NCBI RefSeq assembly: GCF_014451325.2
Contig: NZ_JACSCH020000025.1
Coordinates: forward strand, 1 to 64,000
Direction: 5' to 3'
Length of the DNA: 64,000 nucleotides
Origin: Streptomyces sp. CB02980
Lineage (GTDB): Bacteria > Actinomycetota > Actinomycetes > Streptomycetales > Streptomycetaceae
The translations under genes and the position numbers were made by a program. Below, one piece after another: positions 15,892-23,831 of the stretch (positions within the stretch are counted from its first letter, which is position 1; every line of letters starts with the position of its first letter). A model generated the notes under the pieces. It was not told where the DNA came from, made no database searches, and worked only from the letters and a program-made list of their open reading frames with translations.

Positions 15892-18800
15892 ATGGACCGT
15901 GAGAGCGGGCCGCGAGTTCCGGTGCAACGGGCTCCGAAGACGGGCGCGGACGCCGGCACGGGCCTGAACCCCGACGAGGGCGGTCGCGGACGGGCGGGCA
16001 CGGAGGCGCAGGCCGTCACGGGCCGGGACGAGGCCGGAAGCAAGGGCGTGGGTCAGGGCGCGGGTACGAATTCCGGCCATGTCGCGGGTACGGACGACGA
16101 ACCCGTCCCCCACCCCACCGCACCCGCCTCCGGACTCCTCCGGTTCGCCGTGCTCGGGCCCGTCCGGGCCTGGCGGGACGGGGAGCCCGTGCCCACCGGG
16201 TCGCCGCAGCAGCGGGCCCTGCTCGCCGCACTGCTCCTCCGGGGCGGACGTACCGCCACCGCCTCCGAGCTGATCGACGCCCTCTGGGGCGAGGAGTCGC
16301 CCTCGCAGGCCCTCGCGGCCGTACGGACGTACGCCTCCCGGCTCCGCAAGGCGCTCGGCCCCAAGGTCCTCGTCAGCGAGTCCGGCGGCTACGCCCTGCG
16401 CACCTCCGCCGCCGCGCTCGACGTCGCCGGCGCGCAGGAACTCGGCGCCGAGGCCGAGAAGCTGCGGGCCGCCGGAGACCGGGCGGGCGCCCGCGACCGG
16501 CTCGCGGAGGCGCTGGACCTGTGGGACGGCGAGGTACTGGCCTCCGTACCGGGGCCGTACGCCGAGACGCAGCGGACCCGTCTGGAGGAGTGGCGGCTCA
16601 CGCTCCTGGAGACCCGGCTCGACATCGACCTGGAGGTCGGCGCGCACGCGGAGGCCGTGTCCGAGCTGACCGCGCTCACCGCCGCGCATCCGCTGCGGGA
16701 GCGGCTCCGCGAGCTGCTGATGCTGGCCCTCTACCGGAGCGGACGGCAGGCCGAGGCGCTCGCGGTGTACGCGGACACGCGCCGGCTGCTCGCCGACGAG
16801 CTGGGCGTCGACCCCGCCCCCGAACTCTCCCGGCTCCAGCAGCGCATCCTGCAGGCCGACGCCGAACTCGCCCGCCCGGTGGAGGAGGCCGCCCCGGCCG
16901 CTCCGCCCGTCGCCCGACCCGCGCAGCTCCCGGCGACGGTCCCGGACTTCACGGGCCGGGCGCCGTTCGTACGGGAGCTGGGCGCCCGGCTCGCCACGGC
17001 CGAGGGCCACGTCATGGCGGTGTCGGCGCTGGCCGGCATCGGCGGGGTCGGCAAGACGACGCTGGCCGTGCACGTCGCACACGAGGCGCGACCGCACTTC
17101 CCGGACGGGCAGCTGTACGTGGACCTCCAGGGGGCGGGCTCCCGCGCGGCCGCGCCCGAGACGGTCCTGGGCTCCTTCCTCCGGGCCCTCGGCACCCCGG
17201 ACTCGGCCATTCCGGACTCGCTCGACGACCGGGCGGCGCTGTACCGCTCGACCTTGGACGGGCGCCGGGTCCTGGTCCTCCTGGACAACGCGCGGGACGC
17301 GGCGCAGATCCGCCCGCTGCTGCCGGGGACGGCGGGCTGCGCGGCGCTGGTGACGAGCCGGATCCGGATGGTCGACCTGGCGGGGGCCCATCTGGTGGAC
17401 CTGGACGTGATGTCCCCGGAGGAGGCGCTCCAGCTGTTCACGCGGATCGTGGGCGCGGAACGGGTCCAGTCCGAACGCGAGGCGGCCCTCGACGTGGTGG
17501 CGGCCTGCGGTTTCCTGCCCCTGGCGATCCGGATCGCGGCCTCGCGCCTGGCGGCCCGCCGGACGTGGACGGTGTCGGTCCTGGCGGCGAAGCTGGCGGA
17601 CTCGCGGCGGCGCCTGGACGAACTCCAGGCGGGCGACCTGGCGGTGAAGGCCACGTTCGAACTCGGCTACGGGCAGCTGGAGCCGGCGCAGGCGCGCGCG
17701 TTCCGGCTGCTGGGCCTGGCGGACGGCCCGGACATCTCGCTCGCGGCGGCCGCGGCGGTCCTGGACCTCCCCCTCTGGGACACGGAGGACCTCCTGGAGG
17801 CGCTGGTCGACACGTCCCTCCTGGAGTCGGCGGCACCGGGCCGCTACCGCTACCACGACCTGGTGCGGCTCTACGCGCGTGCGTGCGCGGACCGCGACGA
17901 ACAGCCCCCGACGGAGAAGGAGGCGGCCCTGTCCCGCCTCCTGGACTTCTACCTGTCGACGGCGGCGCGGGTGTACGCGATCGAGCGTCCCGGCGACCGC
18001 CTCGTCGACCACCTGGAACCCACCACGCACGAGGGCCTCACCTTCACCGACCGCCACACGGCCCAGGACTGGCTCTACGCCGAGGCGAACTGCCTCCTGG
18101 CCACGGTCCGCCAGTCGGCATCGAGCCCGGAGACGCTCCGCCGCGGGGTGGACCTGCTGTGGGCTTCGCTGGACCTCGCGGAGTCGGGGGCGAACTCCCG
18201 GGAGTACGAGACGGTGGCGACGACGCTGCGCGAGGCGGCGATCGGGGCGGGCGACGTGCGGGCCGAGTGCCGGGCGTCAATCACCCTCGCGTACGGTCAC
18301 CACGTCTCGGGCCGCTTCTCGCAGGCGGACGAGGAGGCCCGTACCGCCATGCGGCTGGCCACCTCGGTGGACGACCCGCTGCCCCTGTGCTGGGCACCGA
18401 ACATCCTGGGCGTCATGGCGTTCTACGAGAACAACCATGCCGAGGCGGAGCGCCACTTCACCCGTGCCATCGAGTACTTCCGGAGCTGCGAGGACCTCGC
18501 CGGCGAGGCGAGCGCGCTGTGCAACCTGTCCCGCATCTACCTGATCACCGGGCGGACGGACAGCGCGGTGCGGCTCGCACAGCAGGGCACGGACATGTAC
18601 GACTCCCTGGGGCACGCCCTGAAGGGCGCCAACGGGCGTTACGCGCTGGGCATGGCCCTGGCCCAGAGCGGTCAGTTCGGTCCCGCCGCCGAGCGCCTCA
18701 AGGAGGCCCTGGCCGTCTTCGCCGACAGCCGCCAGCGGCTGTGGGAGGGCATGACCCTGTACCGGCTCGCCGAGGCCGAGGTCACGGAAGGCCGCTACGC

Positions 18801-19026
18801 CCAGGCCGCGTCGAACGCGGAGATGGCCCTGACGGTCCTGCGGGGCATCGGCGGCGAGTGGCGGCGGGGCAACGTCCTCACGGTCCTGGGCCGCGCCCTG
18901 AACAGCATCGGCCAGTCGGGGCGCGCCGAGGTCTGCTGGCGCGACGCGCTGGAGGTCTTCGACTCCCTGAACTCCCCCGAGGCCGAGGCCGTGCGACGGC
19001 TGCTCGATCCGGCGGCGGTTGCCTGA
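15892..19026 (+). CDS. afsR: Global regulator AfsR (SARP/BTAD-NB-ARC-TPR)
   Basis: The 1044-residue protein is a large SARP. A disordered N-terminal extension (1-80) precedes an OmpR-type winged helix (about 83-165, FAVLGPVRAWRDGEPV). The bacterial transcriptional activator domain follows (about 170-315), then an NB-ARC ATPase with Walker A GIGGVGKTT near 381 and Walker B RVLVLLDNA near 458, and C-terminal TPR-like helices (about 760-1040). AfsR is the phosphorylation target of AfsK and activates afsS to raise secondary metabolism. AfsK, AfsS and nearby fbiC all lie in the window, as in S. coelicolor, where AfsR is slightly shorter. The ATG at 15892 follows a strong GGGGGAG; a TTG at 15868 is the only other option. 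Confidence 0.93.
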   Translation: MDRESGPRVPVQRAPKTGADAGTGLNPDEGGRGRAGTEAQAVTGRDEAGSKGVGQGAGTNSGHVAGTDDEPVPHPTAPASGLLRFAVLGPVRAWRDGEPVPTGSPQQRALLAALLLRGGRTATASELIDALWGEESPSQALAAVRTYASRLRKALGPKVLVSESGGYALRTSAAALDVAGAQELGAEAEKLRAAGDRAGARDRLAEALDLWDGEVLASVPGPYAETQRTRLEEWRLTLLETRLDIDLEVGAHAEAVSELTALTAAHPLRERLRELLMLALYRSGRQAEALAVYADTRRLLADELGVDPAPELSRLQQRILQADAELARPVEEAAPAAPPVARPAQLPATVPDFTGRAPFVRELGARLATAEGHVMAVSALAGIGGVGKTTLAVHVAHEARPHFPDGQLYVDLQGAGSRAAAPETVLGSFLRALGTPDSAIPDSLDDRAALYRSTLDGRRVLVLLDNARDAAQIRPLLPGTAGCAALVTSRIRMVDLAGAHLVDLDVMSPEEALQLFTRIVGAERVQSEREAALDVVAACGFLPLAIRIAASRLAARRTWTVSVLAAKLADSRRRLDELQAGDLAVKATFELGYGQLEPAQARAFRLLGLADGPDISLAAAAAVLDLPLWDTEDLLEALVDTSLLESAAPGRYRYHDLVRLYARACADRDEQPPTEKEAALSRLLDFYLSTAARVYAIERPGDRLVDHLEPTTHEGLTFTDRHTAQDWLYAEANCLLATVRQSASSPETLRRGVDLLWASLDLAESGANSREYETVATTLREAAIGAGDVRAECRASITLAYGHHVSGRFSQADEEARTAMRLATSVDDPLPLCWAPNILGVMAFYENNHAEAERHFTRAIEYFRSCEDLAGEASALCNLSRIYLITGRTDSAVRLAQQGTDMYDSLGHALKGANGRYALGMALAQSGQFGPAAERLKEALAVFADSRQRLWEGMTLYRLAEAEVTEGRYAQAASNAEMALTVLRGIGGEWRRGNVLTVLGRALNSIGQSGRAEVCWRDALEVFDSLNSPEAEAVRRLLDPAAVA

Positions 19027-19043
19027 TCCCCCTTGGCCTGGGC

Positions 19044-19061
19044 GTTCATCGTTCGTTTATC
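19044..19061 (+). promoter_or_regulatory. AfsR/PhoP-type direct repeat box before afsS
   Basis: GTTCATC at 19044 and GTTTATC at 19055 form two direct repeats with an exact 11-bp period, the spacing used by PhoP and AfsR on Streptomyces promoters. It lies just after the afsR stop and about 190 bp before the afsS start. That AfsR binds here is inferred from family knowledge. Confidence 0.6.
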
Positions 19062-19167
19062 GCGCTCCGACATGCTCTGAATCAGTCGATCCGTCGCGTC
19101 GGGGGGCACACGGGTCGCCGAGAAGGCCGTCGCTCGGACGCATTAGGGTGAGCGGCCCTGCAGAAGA

Positions 19168-19208
19168 GGCCCGTCCGGCCGTCCAACGGGGGAATGACCG
19201 GACGGGCC
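19168..19208. promoter_or_regulatory. Hairpin in the probable afsS leader
   Basis: An 11-bp perfect stem, GGCCCGTCCGG at 19168-19178 and its inverse at 19198-19208, encloses a 19-base loop. It ends 42 bp upstream of the afsS start and has no U-tract, so it is more likely a leader structure or attenuator than a plain terminator. Confidence 0.45.
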
Positions 19209-19250
19209 CCTCAGCACCAACTCACCCGATTCTTCGAGAGGTTGCACCCA

Positions 19251-19481
19251 GTGAGTGACGAGCGAACCGTCAGCCCCACCAACACCCACATCACCGGTGG
19301 CGAGACCACTGATGTGACCACCAAGAACATCCACATCACCGAGGGTGAGGACGGCGCGGCGATCGCCGAGAAGATCGGCATCAAGAACATCCACATCACG
19401 GGTGGGGGCGAGGAGCCCGTCGCCGCCGCCGACAAGGGACCGGCCGGCAACATCCACATCACGTCCGAGCCTGCCAACTAG
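19251..19481 (+). CDS. afsS: AfsS-type small regulatory protein with NIHIT repeats
   Basis: The 76-residue protein starts at the GTG at 19251, nine bases after GAGAGG. It carries four spaced repeats: NTHITGGE, NIHITEGE, NIHITGGG and NIHITSEP, with acidic and polar linkers. It has no membrane segment or cysteine. Its position directly after afsR, the repeat structure, the size and the AfsR-type box upstream identify it as AfsS. AfsS is the small AfsR-activated protein that stimulates antibiotic production by an unknown mechanism. The S. coelicolor protein is shorter (63 residues), so this copy may have an extra repeat. A strong terminator follows. Confidence 0.8.
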   Translation: MSDERTVSPTNTHITGGETTDVTTKNIHITEGEDGAAIAEKIGIKNIHITGGGEEPVAAADKGPAGNIHITSEPAN

Positions 19482-19649
19482 CCACTCCCGACGGGGAACG
19501 GCCGCGGCGGCGACTTCGGGGGAGCTGCCGGGGCCGGCAAGGGAGGTCCGGTCGACGGGGGAGCACACGGGCTTGGGGGACACCTGGCGGAACCAGGGGG
19601 GATCCGTCCGGACAGGACCCGTGCGCAACGCGATCGGACCACCGCAAGT

Positions 19650-19679
19650 GGAGGGGCCGGGCAACTGCCCGGCCCCTCC
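19650..19679. terminator. 14-bp stem terminator after afsS
   Basis: GGAGGGGCCGGGCA at 19650-19663 pairs perfectly with its inverse at 19666-19679 around a two-base centre. It lies between afsS (+) and the LppU-like gene (-) and can serve both strands. Confidence 0.75.
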
Positions 19680-19721
19680 GGTGTGCGTACGGCCCCTCGG
19701 AGCGCGGCGCCGCGTCCTCGG

Positions 19722-20384
19722 TCAGCGGGCGTAGGAGCCGAGGCCGATCAGGCAGTAGACGTACTGGCTGACGACGGCGCCGTTCATCGTGTAGCGGTGC
19801 GAGAAGGCGTACTGGGTCTTGGGGTTGGCGTTGCAGCGGTTCATGTCCGAGGTGAACGGAAACGTCTGGATCACCTTGTAGTGCGCGTCGGACGCCGAGC
19901 ACGGGACCTCGTCGACGCCGCTCACGGACTGCGCGGTCGTCGAGTCCGGGAGCGAGCCGTTGAGGCAGGTGCCCTTCTCGTACGGGTCGGGTTCCTTCTC
20001 CGTCGGGGTGGCGGCGGGGGTGCCGTCCACGTCGAAGGTGGGCGGGGGCGGGTAGGAGAACGTCGGGATCGGGCCGGGGCCCGTCGAGCCCGCCCTGTCG
20101 TCCTTGTGGTCGTTCAGGACGTACGAGCCCCCGATGATCGCGCCGATCACGGCGAGCGGGATCAGGCAGCCGAGGACGCCGCCCTTCTTCTGTCCGCCCG
20201 CGACGGTGATGCGCAGGTACACCGTGCCCTCGCCCAGCCGCGCGGCGACGAGTTCGCCGTGGCGGCAGGGGCGGACACTGAGGTGGGCGGGGCCGGTCGG
20301 CAGCGTGACGGCGATGATCACGCCCTGGGCCGCCTGCTGCGGGGTCAGGGTGAGGGGGATCTCGGAAGGCGCTGGCGAGGACAC
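19722..20384 (-). CDS. LppU-like membrane-anchored protein
   Basis: The 220-residue protein is read from the GTG at 20384, six bases after GGAG. An N-terminal cytosolic domain (about 1-70) contains LTLTPQQAAQGVIIAVTLPTGP, which resembles a DnaJ C-terminal strand pattern. One membrane helix follows (GCLIPLAVIGAIIGGSYVL, about 77-95), then a proline-rich stalk (FSYPPPPTF) and a C-terminal domain with paired cysteines. That domain reads GTCLNG..., VPCSASDAHYKVIQTF and YVYCLIG, the pattern of actinobacterial LppU-type extracellular domains. The function is unknown. Confidence 0.65.
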   Translation of the reverse strand: MSSPAPSEIPLTLTPQQAAQGVIIAVTLPTGPAHLSVRPCRHGELVAARLGEGTVYLRITVAGGQKKGGVLGCLIPLAVIGAIIGGSYVLNDHKDDRAGSTGPGPIPTFSYPPPPTFDVDGTPAATPTEKEPDPYEKGTCLNGSLPDSTTAQSVSGVDEVPCSASDAHYKVIQTFPFTSDMNRCNANPKTQYAFSHRYTMNGAVVSQYVYCLIGLGSYAR

Positions 20385-20479
20385 GGGCTGCTCCAGGGGA
20401 GGTGGGACTGCGGTTCGCCGAGGACTGCCCCTATGACGTGTACACGGCGGCAGATGGTTGCACTCCCTTCGACGCCGCA

Positions 20480-20615
20480 CGGACTCAGGCGGCGCCCGGA
20501 CTCGGGGGACGCGCGGACTCGGGGGACCCACGGACTCAGGCGGCGCGCGGACTCAGGCGGCGCCCGGACTCGGGGGTCCTACGGACTCAGGAGACCCACG
20601 GACTCAGGCGGCGCC
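20480..20615. repeat. 17-bp tandem repeat, eight copies
   Basis: Eight contiguous 17-bp units all begin CGGACTC. Two alternating versions exist: CGGACTCAGGCGGCGCC and CGGACTCGGGGGACGCG-like. The last unit contains the complement of the TGA stop of the FadD gene. The array lies in the gap between FadD and the LppU-like gene. Confidence 0.9.
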
Positions 20616-22166
20616 CGCGCACCTCGACCTCAGCTCCCCCTTCACCACCTTCCCGCTCGCGTTCCTCGGCAGCTCCGTCACGAACTCGACCTCCCTCGGC
20701 ACCTTGAAGTTCGCCATCTCCCGCCGCGACCAGGCGATCAGGTCGTCCGCCGTGACCCGCGCGCCTGGCCTCCGGACCGCGAACGCCTTGCCCACCTCCC
20801 CCAGCCTGGCGTCCGGGACGCCGATGACGGCGACGTCCGCGATGTCCGGGTGGAGGCCGAGGAGCTGCTCGATCTCGGCCGGGTAGGCGTTGAAGCCGCC
20901 CACGATGAACATGTCCTTGAGGCGGTCGGTGATGCGCAGGTTGCCCTGCTCGTCGAGGACGCCGATGTCTCCCGTGTGGAGCCAGCCGTCCTCGTCGATC
21001 GCCGCCGCCGTCTCCGCCTCGTCCTCGAAGTAGCCGGTCATCACGTGGTGGCCGCGGACCAGGACCTCGCCCGTCGGTGAGACGCGGACCTCCGTGCCGG
21101 GGATCGCGCGGCCCGACGTGGTGGCCACCGTCCCGGCCGGGTCCTCGCGGCGGCACATGGTGACGATGCCGCTCGCCTCGGAGAGGCCGTACGCCGTGAG
21201 GACCGTGCCGACGCCCAGCTCGGAGCGGAGGCGCTCGACCAGGCGGAGGGGGATGACCGCCGCGCCCGTCACGACGAGGCGGAGGGTGGAGAGGTCGTGG
21301 CCCCCGCGGGCCGGGTGGTCCAGGAGGGACTGGTGGAGGGTGGGCGGGCCGGGGAGGACGGTGATGCGTTCGGCGGCGACGTTGGCGAGGACCGTGTCGA
21401 CCGTGAAGACCGGCTGCGGGACGATCACCACGCCCCGCATCAGGCAGGCGAGGATCCCGGCCTTGTAGCCGAAGGTGTGGAAGAAGGGGTTGACCACGAG
21501 ATAGCGGTCGCCCTCGCGCAGACCCGCCAGCTCGGACCAGATCGCGTAGCAGCGCAGGCTCTGGGCGTGGCTGATGACGGCGCCCTTGGGACGGCCGGTG
21601 GTGCCGGAGGTGTAGATGATGTCCGAGGGGGCCGCGGGGTCGATGGCGGCGGCCCGGGCGTGGACCTGGGCCGCCGGGACGGTGTCGCCCTCCGCCAGGA
21701 ACTCCTTCCAGGTCGTCCACTCCTCGGGCGCGCTGTCGCCGAGGACCACGACCCTCTCCAGGTCCGGGAGCGCGACCCCGGAGCGGCGCAGGGAGGCCAC
21801 GTACGAGGTGCCGAGGAACGTGCCGGTGACGAAGAGCAGCCGGGCGCGGGAGCGCTGGAGGACGTACGCCGCCTCGGTGCCCTTGAAGCGGGTGTTCAGC
21901 GGGACGAGGACGGCGCCGGCGGTGACGGCGCCGAGCGCGGAGACGATCCAGTCGAGGGTGTTGGGGGCCCAGATCGCGACCCGGTCCCCCACCCGTATGC
22001 CGGTGGCGAGACAGGCGGCCGCGGCCCGTTCGACGCGTTCACCGAGTTCGGCGTAGCTGACGCGGTGACGGCCGTCGACGACGGCCTCCCGCGCGCCGTA
22101 CCGCTCGGCGGCCGCTCGTACGAGACCGGGGATCGTGCCCCACTCCAGGTCGCCGCGCATGTCCAT
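20604..22166 (-). CDS. Fatty-acid-CoA ligase, FadD3-like class
   Basis: The 520-residue protein is an ANL-superfamily acyl-CoA synthetase. DIIYTSGTTGRPKG near residue 182 is the AMP-binding P-loop, LTAYGLSEASG near 320 the A5 motif, WLHTGDIG near 395 and ITDRLKDMFIVGGFNAYP near 410 the hinge. PRNASGKVVK near the C-terminus holds the catalytic lysine. It activates a carboxylic acid to its CoA ester. The start is the ATG at 22166, seven bases after AGGAGG. It is divergent from the thiolase-like operon, and both share a region with two operators (E1 and E2). It probably starts the CoA pathway that the operon completes. Confidence 0.92.
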   Translation of the reverse strand: MDMRGDLEWGTIPGLVRAAAERYGAREAVVDGRHRVSYAELGERVERAAAACLATGIRVGDRVAIWAPNTLDWIVSALGAVTAGAVLVPLNTRFKGTEAAYVLQRSRARLLFVTGTFLGTSYVASLRRSGVALPDLERVVVLGDSAPEEWTTWKEFLAEGDTVPAAQVHARAAAIDPAAPSDIIYTSGTTGRPKGAVISHAQSLRCYAIWSELAGLREGDRYLVVNPFFHTFGYKAGILACLMRGVVIVPQPVFTVDTVLANVAAERITVLPGPPTLHQSLLDHPARGGHDLSTLRLVVTGAAVIPLRLVERLRSELGVGTVLTAYGLSEASGIVTMCRREDPAGTVATTSGRAIPGTEVRVSPTGEVLVRGHHVMTGYFEDEAETAAAIDEDGWLHTGDIGVLDEQGNLRITDRLKDMFIVGGFNAYPAEIEQLLGLHPDIADVAVIGVPDARLGEVGKAFAVRRPGARVTADDLIAWSRREMANFKVPREVEFVTELPRNASGKVVKGELRSRCAGAA

Positions 22167-22182
22167 ACCCAACCTCCTGTAG

Positions 22183-22197
22183 CTGACTATCCGTCAG
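22183..22197. promoter_or_regulatory. Palindromic operator E1 (CTGACT-ATC-CGTCAG)
   Basis: This is a 15-bp site with one mismatch from the consensus, 17 bp upstream of the FadD start, in the divergent FadD/thiolase promoter region. Confidence 0.65.
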
Positions 22198-22209
22198 ATT
22201 AGTTGTAGC

Positions 22210-22224
22210 CTGACGCGCTGTCAG
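22210..22224. promoter_or_regulatory. Palindromic operator E2 (CTGACG-CGC-TGTCAG)
   Basis: This is a 15-bp site with one mismatch, 25 bp upstream of the thiolase-like start. Its centre is 27 bp from that of E1, so each divergent gene has its own site. Confidence 0.65.
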
Positions 22225-22249
22225 CAGTGCTGCCCCATGAGGAGGTTCG

Positions 22250-23392
22250 GTGCTCAAGGACGCCACGGCCATCGTCGGCATAGGTCAGACCGCCTTCGCG
22301 AAACAGCTCCCCGAGACGGAGAGGACACTCGCCTGCCGGGCGATCCTCGCCGCCCTCGACGACGCCGGGATCGAACCCTCCGAGGTCGACGGCTTCGCCT
22401 CGTACACGATGGAGGAGACGGACGAGGTCGAGGTCGCCAAGGCCATCGGCGCAGGCGACGTCACCTTCTTCTCCAAGGTCGGCTACGGCGGCGGCGGTTC
22501 CTGCGCCACCGTCGGCCATCTCGCCGCCGCCGTCGCCACCGGACAGGCGAGCGTCGGCGTCGCCTGGCGGTCCCGGAAGCGGGGCAGCGGCCCCCGCCCC
22601 TGGAAGAACACCGCCGTCCAGCTGCCCACCCCCGGCCAGTGGACCCGCCCCTTCGGCCTGCTCCGCCCCGCCGACGAGATCGGGATGCTCGCCCGCCGCT
22701 ACATGCACGAGTACGGCGCCACCCGCGACCACCTCTTCAACGTGGCCCTGGCCTGCCGCAACCGCGCGAACCAGAACCCCGCCGCGATCATGTACGAACG
22801 CCCGCTGACCCGCGAGATGTACATGACCTCCCGCTGGATCAGCGAACCGCTCTGCCTCTTCGACAACTGCCTGGAGACCGACGGGGCACTGGCCTGCGTC
22901 ATCGTCTCCGCCGAGCGGGCCCGCGACTGCCGCCGGAAGCCCGTGTACGTCCACTCCACCGCCCAGGGCCTGCCCGCCCAGCACCACGGCATGGTCAACT
23001 ACTGGAACGACGACCCGCTCTCGGGACCCGCCTGGACCGCCGCCCGCCACCTGTGGAAGCAGGCCGACTTCGGTCCCCAGGACGTCGACGTCGCCCAGAT
23101 CTACGACGCCTTCACCCCGCTCGTCCCGCTCTCCCTGGAGGGCTACGGCTTCTGCGGCCGCGGCGAGGGCGCCGCCTTCACCGAGGGCGGCGCGCTGGAG
23201 ATCGGCGGCCGGCTGCCCCTCAACACCGGCGGCGGAGGACTCAGCGAGGCGTACGTCCACGGCTTCAACCTCATCAACGAGGGCGTGAAGCAACTCCGCG
23301 GCACCTCCACCGCCCAAGTCCCCGACGCCGCCACCTGCCTCGTCACGGCGGGCGAGGGCGTCCCCACCTCCGCCATCCTGCTGCGCGCCTGA
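22250..23392 (+). CDS. Thiolase-fold lipid-transfer-like protein (Ltp type)
   Basis: The 380-residue protein starts at a GTG behind GAGGAGG. It has the thiolase fold (AIVGIGQTAFAK, then YGGGGSCATVGHLAAAVATG), but the loop that usually carries the nucleophilic cysteine of a true thiolase reads as the non-thiolytic SCP-x/Ltp type. The C-terminal DVAQIYDAFTPLVPLSLEGYGFCGRGEG and NTGGGGLSEAYVHGF are characteristic of actinobacterial lipid-transfer proteins. Ltp2-type proteins act with a DUF35 partner as retro-aldolases in steroid side-chain cleavage. The next gene encodes exactly such a DUF35 protein, which supports an aldolase or thiolase role here. Confidence 0.87.
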   Translation: MLKDATAIVGIGQTAFAKQLPETERTLACRAILAALDDAGIEPSEVDGFASYTMEETDEVEVAKAIGAGDVTFFSKVGYGGGGSCATVGHLAAAVATGQASVGVAWRSRKRGSGPRPWKNTAVQLPTPGQWTRPFGLLRPADEIGMLARRYMHEYGATRDHLFNVALACRNRANQNPAAIMYERPLTREMYMTSRWISEPLCLFDNCLETDGALACVIVSAERARDCRRKPVYVHSTAQGLPAQHHGMVNYWNDDPLSGPAWTAARHLWKQADFGPQDVDVAQIYDAFTPLVPLSLEGYGFCGRGEGAAFTEGGALEIGGRLPLNTGGGGLSEAYVHGFNLINEGVKQLRGTSTAQVPDAATCLVTAGEGVPTSAILLRA

Positions 23393-23405
23393 GGAGCTGA
23401 TCCGC

Positions 23406-23831
23406 ATGCTGACCCCCGTCACCGACGAGGACGGCGCCCCCTTCTGGGAGTACGCCGCCCAGGGCGAACTGCGCGTCCAGAGCTGCGCCGACTGCGGCGA
23501 GCTGCGCTTCCCGCCCCGCCCCTGCTGCCCGCACTGCCAGTCCTTTACGAGCGAGTGGCGCCCGATGTCCGGCCGCGGCCGCATCTGGTCGTACGTGCTC
23601 CCCCACCCGCCCCTCCTGCCCGAGTACGCCGCCCAGGCCCCGTACAACGCGGTGATCGTCGAACTCGTCGACGCCCCCCGCATCCGCCTCGTCGGCAACG
23701 TGGTCGCCGCCCCGGACGCACCCCTGAACTCGGTCGACCCGAGCCGGCTCCGGATCGGCGCCCCGGTACGGGTGGCCTTCGCCGAGATCGACGGCGTCGT
23801 CGTCCCGCGCTGGCTCCTGGAGCGCGGATGA
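23406..23831 (+). CDS. DUF35 OB-fold/zinc-ribbon partner protein
   Basis: The 141-residue protein has an N-terminal rubredoxin-like zinc ribbon (CADCGELRFPPRPCCPHC, about residues 23-41) and a C-terminal OB-fold domain (GRGRIWSYVLPHPPLLPEY onwards). This is the DUF35 architecture that pairs with thiolase-like lipid-transfer proteins to form retro-aldolase complexes. It follows the Ltp gene by 13 bp and overlaps the next gene by 4 bp, so the three are one operon. Both parts of the two-component enzyme are present. Confidence 0.9.
   Translation: MLTPVTDEDGAPFWEYAAQGELRVQSCADCGELRFPPRPCCPHCQSFTSEWRPMSGRGRIWSYVLPHPPLLPEYAAQAPYNAVIVELVDAPRIRLVGNVVAAPDAPLNSVDPSRLRIGAPVRVAFAEIDGVVVPRWLLERG

Noticed and set aside
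19251..19481. RiPP precursor with several core peptides
   Set aside because: Four repeated motifs look like a multi-core precursor, but no maturase, protease or exporter gene is adjacent. The position after afsR with an AfsR-type box favours AfsS.
20480..20615. Possible CRISPR array
   Set aside because: The 17-bp units are contiguous without spacers, and no cas gene is in the window. It is a minisatellite.
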